Position numbers and translations under genes: made by a program
Assembly: GCA_963783085.1 (NCBI GenBank)
Contig: CAWAMJ010000011.1
Coordinates: forward strand, 1 to 64,000
DNA: 64,000 nucleotides
Origin: CAVYUC01 sp963783085
GTDB taxonomy: Bacteria > Bacteroidota > Bacteroidia > Bacteroidales > Prolixibacteraceae
Reading direction: 5' to 3'
Shown: in pieces, positions 17,394-25,128 of the stretch
How the letters are laid out: the number at the start of each line of letters is the position of its first letter
Numbering within the stretch: position 1 is the stretch's first letter
Notes under the pieces: model-generated
The model's input: only the letters and a program-made list of their open reading frames with translations
Database searches by the model: none
What the model was told of the DNA's origin: nothing

Positions 17394-18074
17394 ATGCAGG
17401 GAAATAATAACAACGACCATCGTATAATTCTTGAATATTATACTGATCCATTGTGCTGCTGGAGTTGGGCCCTGGAACCACATTTAAATAAGTTGCTTGA
17501 GAAACAGGAGGATCGCATCGAATTCAGGTATTTTATGGGAGGTTTAATTCCCGACTGGGAAAACTACGGCGATCCATTAAATGACATCAGCCGTCCGGCT
17601 CAAATGGCACCGTTTTGGATGCACGTTTCACGCACGGCCGGCGTTGAAATTAATACCGGAGTCTGGCATGATGATCCGCCTGTTTCTTCTTATCCGGCAT
17701 GTATTGCTGTAAAATGCGCTGAAAAACAATCAGCAGGCGCAGGTTATTCATTGCTGAACCGGTTACGAAAAGCAATCATGCTGAGCGGCCTGAATATTTC
17801 AAAAAATCAGGTTATTCTCGATGTGGCCGAAGAACTTTCCTTCGAACCTGAATCCGGTTTCGACTTTGTTCGCTTCAGAAATGACTTTAAAAGCGGAAAT
17901 GCGATAGACGATTTCCGGAATGACCTGCTCTTGAAGGAGAAGAACAGGATCAGCCGTCTGCCGGGCATCATACTGAAAAATAAAAGCGGTAAAGGAGTGG
18001 TTATTTTGGGATACCGGCCTTACGATTTACTGGAAAGTATTTTCCTGGATTTTCAGGAAAAAAATATAAAATAA
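17394..18074 (+). CDS. DsbA/FrnE-family thioredoxin-fold protein with CCWS active-site variant
   Basis: 226 residues, no signal peptide. The N-terminus IILEYYTDPLCCWSW matches the first strand and active-site helix of cytoplasmic DsbA-like (FrnE/YjbH-related) proteins, where the usual motif is CPWC. Here it reads Cys21-Cys22-Trp-Ser, so the resolving cysteine is replaced by serine, which argues against simple dithiol oxidase chemistry. The cis-proline loop is plausibly RLPGIIL near residue 185, followed by GYRPYDLLE. It is co-directional with the catalase (15-nt gap), which fits a redox role. Partner and substrate are not known. Confidence 0.72.
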   Translation: MQGNNNNDHRIILEYYTDPLCCWSWALEPHLNKLLEKQEDRIEFRYFMGGLIPDWENYGDPLNDISRPAQMAPFWMHVSRTAGVEINTGVWHDDPPVSSYPACIAVKCAEKQSAGAGYSLLNRLRKAIMLSGLNISKNQVILDVAEELSFEPESGFDFVRFRNDFKSGNAIDDFRNDLLLKEKNRISRLPGIILKNKSGKGVVILGYRPYDLLESIFLDFQEKNIK

Positions 18075-18301
18075 GCAGTATTAAGACCATCACCACATTC
18101 CGGTTCAACCTGATTTTGCCCTTTGGCTGAAAATTTGACAGCCGTCAACCACACTGTTCAATTGATACTGAAGTATCAACTGACAATGAGACATTTAAAG
18201 CGAAATATTGACGCTTTTTTCGTATTGGTATTTGATTTGAAAGATCGTTTATCAAAAATTAGTTATTTAAGTTTAACGTAAAAGAAAAGGAGGATTGGAT
18301 T

Positions 18302-18742
18302 ATGACACTTGCTAAAAGATCAGAAAACTATTTTCCGTCAATTTTCGATCGTTTTTTTAATAATGATTTGATGGATTGGGGTTTGACCAATTTCTCAAGT
18401 ACCAATACATCGTTGCCGGCAGTAAATGTAAAAGAAACTCACGATGACTACGTCATTGAAGTGGCTGCTCCGGGAATGAAGAAAAAAGATTTTAAAATCA
18501 ATTATCACAACAACGTGCTGACTATTTCTTCTGAAAGAAACGAAGAAAGCGAAGACAAAAATGATAATTACAGCCGGAGGGAATTCAGCTATCAGTCGTT
18601 TCAGCGTTCATTTACTGTTCCGCAAAATTCAGTTGACGGAGAGAAAATTGAAGCATCGTACAACGATGGCATTCTGAGTATTAAGTTACCAAAACGTGAA
18701 GAAATTAAGCCGAGACCGGCGAAAGAAATTAAAATTTCTTAA
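18302..18742 (+). CDS. Small heat-shock protein, Hsp20/alpha-crystallin family
   Basis: 146 residues. The N-terminal arm (FDRFFNNDLMDWG) leads into the alpha-crystallin domain (PAVNVKETHDDYVIEVAAPGMKKKDFKI, YNDGILSIKLPK). The C-terminal tail has an I-x-I-like EIKIS. It is an ATP-independent holdase that keeps unfolding proteins soluble. The start is fixed by a strong GGAGG at 18289-18293, nine bases before the ATG and stronger than most sites in the window. A hairpin terminator follows. Confidence 0.95.
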   Translation: MTLAKRSENYFPSIFDRFFNNDLMDWGLTNFSSTNTSLPAVNVKETHDDYVIEVAAPGMKKKDFKINYHNNVLTISSERNEESEDKNDNYSRREFSYQSFQRSFTVPQNSVDGEKIEASYNDGILSIKLPKREEIKPRPAKEIKIS

Positions 18743-18752
18743 ACAGGCAACA

Positions 18753-18785
18753 GGCAGGGACCAAGGTTCCTGCCTTCTTCATTTT
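18753..18785 (+). terminator. Terminator after hsp20
   Basis: GGCAGG (18753-18758) pairs with CCTGCC (18769-18774) around a 10-nt loop, followed by a T-rich stretch ending in TTTTT. It lies 10 nt after the Hsp20 stop. Confidence 0.65.
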
Positions 18786-18922
18786 TCGACAAATCATCAG
18801 CCTTTTGCCATTGTTTCCATTGAACCTTAATATATTTTAACAAAATACAAGTCTTTTTATTTCTACAAACCCTTAAATTCGTGCCTTCGAAAAAAATCGA
18901 ATAAAAATAATTTCATTTTAAT

Positions 18923-19918
18923 ATGGATCAGAAAGTTGATATCAAGGAATTGAACGAAAGAATTCAAAAGGAAAGTTCGTTCGTAGACATGGTTACCATC
19001 GAAATGAACAAAGTGATTGTCGGGCAAAAACACTTGGTTGAAAGCCTGTTGATCGGATTGCTCTCGAATGGCCACATTTTACTGGAAGGCGTGCCGGGTT
19101 TGGCAAAAACGCTGGCAATTAAATCGCTTGCCAACACCATCAGCGCCAGGTATTCGCGGATACAGTTTACGCCCGACTTGCTTCCTGCCGATTTACTGGG
19201 AACCATGATTTACAGCCAGAAAAAAGAAGAATTCACCATTAAAAAAGGGCCTATTTTTGCCAACTTTATTTTAGCCGATGAAATTAACCGCGCACCTGCA
19301 AAAGTGCAGTCGGCGCTGCTCGAGGCAATGCAGGAACGGCAGATTACTATTGGAGATAATACGTTCAAGCTCGAGGAACCATTCCTGGTAATGGCCACCC
19401 AAAACCCAATCGAGCAGGAAGGGACTTATCCGTTGCCCGAAGCGCAGGTCGATCGTTTTATGCTGAAAGTTGTTATCAATTATCCGAATAAAGAAGAGGA
19501 AAAAGCGATTATCAACCAGAATTTGTTAAAGCATTTCCCTGAAACTTCAACCATTCTGAACCCCGAAGATATTATCAATGCGCGCGATGTGGTGAAAGAT
19601 GTATATATGGACGAAAAAATTCAGAAATACATTGTGGACATTGTTTTTGCCACGCGCGAACCAAACAATTACAATCTGGCAAAATACCAGGACATGATTT
19701 CGTACGGCGCCTCTCCCAGGGCGGGAATCAGTTTGGCACAGGCAGCCAAAGCTTTTGCATTTATTAAACGCCGCGGCTATGTTATTCCGGAGGATGTTCG
19801 TGCGGTATGTGCCGATGTAATGCGCCACCGGATTGGATTGAGTTATGAAGCAGAGGCAAACAATATTACTTCGGAGGAAATTATTACCGATATTTTGAAT
19901 ACGGTGGAAGTCCCGTAA
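18923..19918 (+). CDS. MoxR-family AAA+ ATPase
   Basis: 331 residues. Walker A GVPGLAKT at 56-63, Walker B with Asp119-Glu120 in FILADEINRAPAKVQSALLEAMQE, and the MoxR segment ATQNPIEQEGTYPLPEAQVDRF. The C-terminal lid helices follow. MoxR ATPases act as chaperones that load or activate von Willebrand A proteins; the partners here are the DUF58 and Bat proteins encoded just downstream. It is first in an eight-gene run on the plus strand that matches the Bacteroidota bat locus. An AT-rich upstream region (about 18800-18900) probably holds the promoter, but no clear consensus was found. Confidence 0.95.
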   Translation: MDQKVDIKELNERIQKESSFVDMVTIEMNKVIVGQKHLVESLLIGLLSNGHILLEGVPGLAKTLAIKSLANTISARYSRIQFTPDLLPADLLGTMIYSQKKEEFTIKKGPIFANFILADEINRAPAKVQSALLEAMQERQITIGDNTFKLEEPFLVMATQNPIEQEGTYPLPEAQVDRFMLKVVINYPNKEEEKAIINQNLLKHFPETSTILNPEDIINARDVVKDVYMDEKIQKYIVDIVFATREPNNYNLAKYQDMISYGASPRAGISLAQAAKAFAFIKRRGYVIPEDVRAVCADVMRHRIGLSYEAEANNITSEEIITDILNTVEVP

Positions 19919-20046
19919 CAGGCCCCCTCTAACTCCCCCGAAGGGGAGGACAGAAGAAAAACCAATTAAAAATGAATTACTTGAATATAATATTTGTTTT
20001 TAACTTTTCCCCTTGGGGGGGAAAAACCCGAAGGGAAAGGGGCTTC
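19919..20046. repeat. Palindromic C/G-tract repeat between moxR and DUF58 gene
   Basis: The spacer starts GGCCCCCTCTAACTCCCC and ends in an inverted, imperfect match (AAGGGAAAGGGGCTTC), with internal CCCCGAAGGGG and CCCCTTGGGG palindromes. Such C/G-tract repeats are common between Bacteroidota genes. Its right end, GAAAGGGG, lies 6-7 bases before the next ATG and may act as the ribosome-binding site. Confidence 0.75.
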
Positions 20047-20928
20047 ATGGAAACAACTGAATTATTAAAAAAAGTACGCCGGATTGAAATAAAAACGCGC
20101 GGATTGTCGCGGAATATTTTTGCGGGCGAATACCACAGCGCATTTAAGGGGCGCGGAATGGCTTTCTCGGAAGTGCGCGAATACCAGTTTGGCGACGATA
20201 TCCGCAACATCGACTGGAACGTGACGGCGCGGTATAACCATCCGTATGTAAAAATCTTTGAAGAAGAACGGGAATTGACCGTCATGCTGCTGATCGACGT
20301 TAGCGGTTCGCGGGAATTTGGTTCGCTCGAAAAACTGAAAAAAAATATAATCACCGAAATATCAGCCATTCTTTCCTTTTCAGCCATTCAAAACAACGAC
20401 AAAATCGGGGTGATTTTCTTTTCCGATGAAATTGAAAAATTCATTCCGCCCAAAAAAGGGAAAAGCCACATTTTGCGGATCATCCGGGAATTAATTGATT
20501 TCGAGCCGCAACACCGGGGAACAGATATTACCGGCGCAATCCGTTACCTGACCAACGCCATAAAAAAACGTTGCACTGCATTTGTAATTTCAGATTTTAT
20601 CGACGATAATGCCGACCTGGAAATGGCGCTTTCAATAGCTAACAACAAACACGATGTGGTTGCCTTGCGGATTTACGATCAGCGCGAAAAAGAACTGCCG
20701 CCAATCGGGATGATAAAACTGAAAGACGCAGAAACCGGTGAATACGTTTATGTTGACAGCAGCTCGGCACGGATTAGAAAACAGTACGCAAGTTGGTGGA
20801 ACAGAAGGTCAGCCAGGCTGGATACCATGTTCAAAAAATGCGGAATTGATAACGCTCTGATAAACACCAGCGAAGATTACGTAAGATCGCTGATGACGCT
20901 CTTTAAAAAGAGAGCTTTAAAACAGTAA
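20047..20928 (+). CDS. DUF58-domain protein of the Bat operon
   Basis: About 293 residues starting METTELLKKVRRIEIKTRG. The DUF58 core is clear: GMAFSEVREYQFGDDIRNIDWNVTARYNHPYVKIFEEERE. It is followed by a vWA-like fold with MIDAS-type DVSGS in VMLLIDVSGSREFG, and GTDITGAIRYL. It probably acts with the MoxR ATPase upstream in assembling or regulating the membrane Bat complex. The open frame extends to 19972, but those residues come from the repeat, so I place the start at 20047. The next gene begins 5 nt after the stop. Confidence 0.93.
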   Translation: METTELLKKVRRIEIKTRGLSRNIFAGEYHSAFKGRGMAFSEVREYQFGDDIRNIDWNVTARYNHPYVKIFEEERELTVMLLIDVSGSREFGSLEKLKKNIITEISAILSFSAIQNNDKIGVIFFSDEIEKFIPPKKGKSHILRIIRELIDFEPQHRGTDITGAIRYLTNAIKKRCTAFVISDFIDDNADLEMALSIANNKHDVVALRIYDQREKELPPIGMIKLKDAETGEYVYVDSSSARIRKQYASWWNRRSARLDTMFKKCGIDNALINTSEDYVRSLMTLFKKRALKQ

Positions 20929-20932
20929 ATGA

Positions 20933-22036
20933 ATGAAATTCAGGAGAAAAATAAAAGTTGCTTGCAATTTATCCTTCGACTGCGCTCAGGACGACGGTCG
21001 CAGTGAGCGTCCCGATTTTTTCGGGAGAACTGTGACGCATTTTGGAATGTCGGGAATATTCCTGCTTTTTACGCTTTTTTTGTTCGTTGCAAATGCAAAC
21101 GCCCAGCGCATTAAAGCCACGGCAAGCATCGATTCTACCAATATTTTAATTGGCGATCAGGTAAAGTTGTTCCTTGAAATCGATCATCCGAAAAATGTGG
21201 AAGTGCAGTTTCCGCAGGTACCCGACACGATTGGCGAACACATTGAAGTTTTACAGCGATCGGGGATCGACACCTTTGAATCGGACGATGAAAACTTCCA
21301 GAAACAAATCCAGTCGTACCTCATCACCAGTTTCGATAGCGGCAGTTACCGCATTCCGCCTTACTGGTTCAAAATAAAAACGGAAGGCCTGTCAGATTCA
21401 GTTCCTGCCAATGGAGTAACACTAAATGTGTATTCCATGGAAATTGACACGACCAAAGGCCCTGCCGATATAAAAATGCCGTATGGCGCGCCGCTGACGT
21501 TAAAAGAAGTAACACCCTATATTTTGGGAGTTATCTTAATTGGCGCGATTATATTTTTCATTCTTTATTCCATAAAAAGAAAGAAAAGGAATCAACCCAT
21601 TTTTTCAAGGCCGCCGAAACCGAAAGAACCGGCACACGTTGTTGCATTGCGCGAGCTCGATCGCATTAAAAATGAAAAAATCTGGCAGAAAGATAAAACG
21701 AAGGAATATTACAGTCAGGTAACCGAAACACTTCGCGAATACATCGAAGACCGTTTTGAAATTCCGGCAATGGAACTCACATCCGATGAAACATTGGACC
21801 GGTTCCGCTATCGCAGGGATTTGCTCAGGGAAAAATCGTTTGAAAAGCTCAGCCAGATTTTGCAACTGGCCGATTTGGTGAAGTTTGCCAAATACAAGCC
21901 GCTACCCGACGATGATAATATGACGCTGGTAAACGCCTACTTCTTTGTAAACGAAACAAAGAAAGAAGAGATTAAAAAACCTGCAGAACATGAAAAGGAA
22001 GACGATGAAGAAGGGGAAAATGTTGAAATTAAATAA
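20933..22036 (+). CDS. Bat-operon membrane protein of unknown function with a repeat-derived N-terminal insert
   Basis: 367 residues as an open frame. A hydrophobic export signal (IFLLFTLFLFVANANAQ) is followed by a beta-rich domain (IKATASIDSTNILIGDQVKLFLEID) resembling the start of BatD-like proteins. One membrane helix lies near residues 195-215 (YILGVILIGAIIFFILYSI), then a charged cytoplasmic domain of ~130 residues (LRELDRIKNEKIWQ, EIPAMELTSDETLDRFR). The stretch LSFDCAQDDGRSERPDFFG (13-31) is encoded by a mobile palindromic repeat and is unlikely to be original. A later start at 21047 gives a clean signal peptide. The position between DUF58 and BatA fits the usual locus. Role unknown. 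Confidence 0.85.
   Translation: MKFRRKIKVACNLSFDCAQDDGRSERPDFFGRTVTHFGMSGIFLLFTLFLFVANANAQRIKATASIDSTNILIGDQVKLFLEIDHPKNVEVQFPQVPDTIGEHIEVLQRSGIDTFESDDENFQKQIQSYLITSFDSGSYRIPPYWFKIKTEGLSDSVPANGVTLNVYSMEIDTTKGPADIKMPYGAPLTLKEVTPYILGVILIGAIIFFILYSIKRKKRNQPIFSRPPKPKEPAHVVALRELDRIKNEKIWQKDKTKEYYSQVTETLREYIEDRFEIPAMELTSDETLDRFRYRRDLLREKSFEKLSQILQLADLVKFAKYKPLPDDDNMTLVNAYFFVNETKKEEIKKPAEHEKEDDEEGENVEIK
20971..21038. repeat. REP-like repeat inserted in a coding region
   Basis: The sequence beginning ATCCTTCGACTGCGCTCAGG, with an oppositely oriented GTCGCAGTGAGCG and a CCCGATTTTTTCGGGA hairpin, resembles the dispersed extragenic repeat found in many Bacteroidota genomes. Here it lies inside the N-terminal codons of the Bat-operon membrane protein and keeps the frame open. 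Confidence 0.7.
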
Positions 22037-22042
22037 ATTAGG

Positions 22043-23038
22043 ATGTTTGAAGGACTGACATTTAAAAATCCGGAATTTTTCTACCTGTTGTTGGTGATTA
22101 TACCAATGACGCTCTGGTATGTTTTCAGACAAAAAAGAAACACTGCAAGCATCCAGATTTCATCAACCGCGCCGGTATTTAAAGCGCCGCGATCGATCAG
22201 GCATTATTTGAGGCATTTGATTTTTCTGTTCGAAGTGATTTCCATTGCGCTTTTTACGGTGGTGCTGGCACGGCCCCAGTCATCGAGAAATTGGGAAAAT
22301 GTAACTACCGAAGGAATCGACATTGTAATTGCACTCGATATTTCAAGCAGTATGCTGGCGCAGGATTTTCAGCCCAACCGGCTGGAAGCGGCCAAAAATG
22401 TGGCTATGGAATTTATTTCAGGCCGCGAGTACGACCGGATGGGACTGGTGGTTTTTTCCGGCGAAGCATTTACACAGTGTCCGCTGACCACCGACCGCGC
22501 CGTTTTACTCAACCTCTTTAAAGACATTCAGAGTGGGATGATCGAAGACGGCACAGCCATCGGGAACGGACTGGCAACGGCAGCGGCGCGGTTAAAAGAC
22601 AGCGATGCCATCAGCCGCGTGGTAATTCTGCTTACCGACGGCGAAAACAACAGCGGTGAAATTGCACCGGTAACTGCCGCCGAAATTGCCAAAACTTTTG
22701 GCATCAGGGTATATACCATTGGAGTTGGTTCCATTGGAACGGCGCCCTATCCGGTGCAAACACCCTACGGAATCCAACTGCGCGATATGGATGTTAAAAT
22801 TGATGAAGGAACGTTGCAGGAAATTTCACAGATTACTGACGGACAGTACTTTCGGGCAACGAGTAACACGAAACTGGAAGAGATTTACAAAGAAATCGAT
22901 CAACTGGAGAAATCAAAAATTGAAGTCCGCGAATTCAGCCGCAAATCAGAGGAATTTCTGCCATTTGCATTGGCAGGAATTTTGTTCCTCGTGTTGAGCC
23001 TGATACTGCGCACTACAATTTTCAGGAGCATACCTTAA
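22043..23038 (+). CDS. batA: BatA-type von Willebrand A membrane protein
   Basis: 331 residues. Membrane helices lie near 10-27 and 58-75 and again at the C-terminus (ALAGILFLVLSLIL). Between them is a vWA domain with an intact MIDAS: DISSS in IVIALDISSSMLAQ, the TDRAVLL region and LLTDGENNSG. These proteins sit in the inner membrane with the vWA domain outside and are thought to form a complex with BatB-E; in Bacteroides the locus has been linked to oxygen tolerance. The start is 6 nt after the previous stop. Symbol by order and domain layout. Confidence 0.92.
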   Translation: MFEGLTFKNPEFFYLLLVIIPMTLWYVFRQKRNTASIQISSTAPVFKAPRSIRHYLRHLIFLFEVISIALFTVVLARPQSSRNWENVTTEGIDIVIALDISSSMLAQDFQPNRLEAAKNVAMEFISGREYDRMGLVVFSGEAFTQCPLTTDRAVLLNLFKDIQSGMIEDGTAIGNGLATAAARLKDSDAISRVVILLTDGENNSGEIAPVTAAEIAKTFGIRVYTIGVGSIGTAPYPVQTPYGIQLRDMDVKIDEGTLQEISQITDGQYFRATSNTKLEEIYKEIDQLEKSKIEVREFSRKSEEFLPFALAGILFLVLSLILRTTIFRSIP

Positions 23039-23100
23039 AACAGGCAATGATGAATTTTAAAAAAACAGATTTTTTAACTGACAATTCGGATTAGGAAGAT

Positions 23101-24147
23101 ATGGAAAGCATGAATATGTTCAGATTTGCAAATGGTGAATTTTTATGGGGATTGCTGATAATTCCACTGCTGACCATTATTTTTATCTGGTCGAGGATTG
23201 CCCGCAAAAAGGCGCTGAAGCGTTTCGGGAATGAAACGGTTTTAAAGGAACTAATGCCCTATTCATCGAAAAGCAGGCCAATTTTCAAATTTATTTTGCT
23301 GATGCTGGCGCTGGCAGTTATAAATGTTGGCGTTGCACGGCCGCAATTCGGTTCGAAACTGAAAAAGGTAAAACGTGAAGGCGTAGAGTTAATCATTGCG
23401 CTCGATGTTTCGAACAGCATGATGGCCGAAGATATCCAGCCCAACCGCCTGGAGCGGGCAAAGCGCGCAATCCTCCGTTTAATCGACAGATTGAAAGACG
23501 ACAAAATCGGGCTGATTGTTTTTGCCGGCGAAGCGTACACACAGTTGCCGATTACCAGCGATTACAATTCAGCAAAATTATTTCTGAATTCAGTGAATAC
23601 CCAAATCGTCCCGAAACAGGGAACTGCTATTGGTGCGGCAATAAATCTCGCCTCCCGTTCATTTACGCCGGAAGGCGATGCAAATAAAGCCATCGTGGTT
23701 ATTACCGACGGTGAAAATCACGAAGATGATGCTGTTTCTGCCGCCAAAAATGCAGTGGAAAACGGAATTGTTGTTCACGCCATTGGAATGGGATTACCCC
23801 AGGGTTCGCCGATTCCCGTGCTGAAAAATGGTCAAAAAGATTACCTGAAAGACCGGGACGGAAAAGTGATTATTACAAAGCTCGACGAGCAGATGCTGGA
23901 ACAAATTGCCGCTGCCGGAAACGGGATTTACGTAAGGGCCAACAATGCCCAAATCGGATTGAACGCCCTTTTCGACGAAATTAACAGCATGCAGAAACAG
24001 GAAATGGAATCGTTGGTTTATTCGGAATACGACGATCAGTTTCAATATTTTTTTGCTGCCGGTTTATTGCTTATTCTTTTCGAATTTATTGTGCTCGAAC
24101 GGAAAAACAGGTATTTAAAAAATATCCGGTTATTTTCAACAAAATAA
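23101..24147 (+). CDS. batB: BatB-type von Willebrand A membrane protein
   Basis: 348 residues, a paralogue of the preceding gene with the same plan: N-terminal helices (LLIIPLLTIIFIW, ILLMLALAVINVG), vWA domain with MIDAS DVSNS in LIIALDVSNSMMAEDIQPNRL, QGTAIGAAINLA and VVITDGENHEDD, and a C-terminal helix (YFFAAGLLLILFEFI). The start at 23101 follows AGGAAGAT; an in-frame ATG at 23110 is an alternative. It ends directly against the next start, so translation is probably coupled. Confidence 0.92.
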   Translation: MESMNMFRFANGEFLWGLLIIPLLTIIFIWSRIARKKALKRFGNETVLKELMPYSSKSRPIFKFILLMLALAVINVGVARPQFGSKLKKVKREGVELIIALDVSNSMMAEDIQPNRLERAKRAILRLIDRLKDDKIGLIVFAGEAYTQLPITSDYNSAKLFLNSVNTQIVPKQGTAIGAAINLASRSFTPEGDANKAIVVITDGENHEDDAVSAAKNAVENGIVVHAIGMGLPQGSPIPVLKNGQKDYLKDRDGKVIITKLDEQMLEQIAAAGNGIYVRANNAQIGLNALFDEINSMQKQEMESLVYSEYDDQFQYFFAAGLLLILFEFIVLERKNRYLKNIRLFSTK

Positions 24148-24948
24148 ATGATGATGAAACGAATTACGATTATATTGAATTTAATTCTTTTGCTTTCTGT
24201 AGTTGCTTCCGCACAAAATGAACGAAAGTTTGTCAGGAAAGGAAACGATCTATTCATGGAGGCTGTGAAAGACACAACAAAACTGGATACGACGAAATTC
24301 AGTGAGGCTGAAACCGAATATCGGAAAGCGCTGAATAAAAAACCCGCTGATGTGAAATGGAATTACAACCTCGCCGATGCGCTCTATAAACAAATGCGCT
24401 TTGATGAGGCTGCAGGCAAATTCAGCGAACTCAGCGAAAAAATGGATGATCCGGTTGAAAAAGCCAGGGCTTTGCACAATTTGGGAAACAGCCAGCTGAT
24501 GCAGAAGAAAATCGATGAAAGCATCGAGTCGTATAAAAAAGCGTTGCGCAAAAATCCGGATGACATGGAAACCAAATACAATTTGGCGTATGCGCAAATG
24601 CTGAAAAAGCAGCAACAACAGCAGCAGCAACAACAAAAACAAAACCAGCAGCAAAATAAGGATCAGGATAAAAACAAGGATCAGAATAAAGATCAGCAGC
24701 AGGATCAGCAAAACAAGCAGGATCAGAACAAGCAGGATCAGCAACAACAAAAGAACAATCAGAACCAGGATCAGAACAAAGATCAACAGCAGCAACAACA
24801 GCAACAGCAGCCTCAGAATAAAATTTCGAAACAGGATGCAGAACAGTTGTTGCAGGCGTTGCAAAACGACGAACGTGATATTCAGGAAAAAGTAAAAAAA
24901 GAAAAAGCGGCCAGAGCCAGAAGATCGAAAACGGAAAAGGAGTGGTAA
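24148..24948 (+). CDS. batC: BatC-type TPR protein with a long Gln/Lys/Asn/Asp-rich tract
   Basis: 266 residues with a signal peptide (1-22, VVASAQ). TPR repeats span ~30-155 (AETEYRKALNKKPADVKWNYNLADALYK, ALHNLGNSQLMQKKIDESIESYKKAL). Residues ~153-228 are almost only Q, K, N and D, encoded by an impure CAR/AAR/GAY repeat at 24604-24815 that could change length by slippage. A short helical end (AEQLLQALQNDERDIQEKVKKE) follows. TPRs probably scaffold the Bat complex in the periplasm. A polar low-complexity region here is usual for BatC, but this one is long. Confidence 0.9.
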   Translation: MMMKRITIILNLILLLSVVASAQNERKFVRKGNDLFMEAVKDTTKLDTTKFSEAETEYRKALNKKPADVKWNYNLADALYKQMRFDEAAGKFSELSEKMDDPVEKARALHNLGNSQLMQKKIDESIESYKKALRKNPDDMETKYNLAYAQMLKKQQQQQQQQQKQNQQQNKDQDKNKDQNKDQQQDQQNKQDQNKQDQQQQKNNQNQDQNKDQQQQQQQQQPQNKISKQDAEQLLQALQNDERDIQEKVKKEKAARARRSKTEKEW

Positions 24949-25128
24949 GCAGTGATCAGTGAGCAGTGAGTCAGTGAGCAGTGAACGGTGGAAAGCGAAC
25001 AGTGGCCAATAGCGTAGCAGCTGACAATTGCAGTTTTTGAGCACGAAATGAAAACAGGGATAGCTAATCAAACTACATAAACATTATTTTTGTGGCAAAA
25101 TGCAATTTTTTAAAACGGAACAGGTAAG

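Noticed and set aside
24250..25071. 273-codon open frame on the minus strand, nearly all Leu/Ile/Phe
   Set aside because: It is the antisense of the Gln/Lys-rich BatC coding tract; the CAG/AAA repeats read as Leu/Phe on the other strand. BatC is supported by its signal peptide and TPRs.
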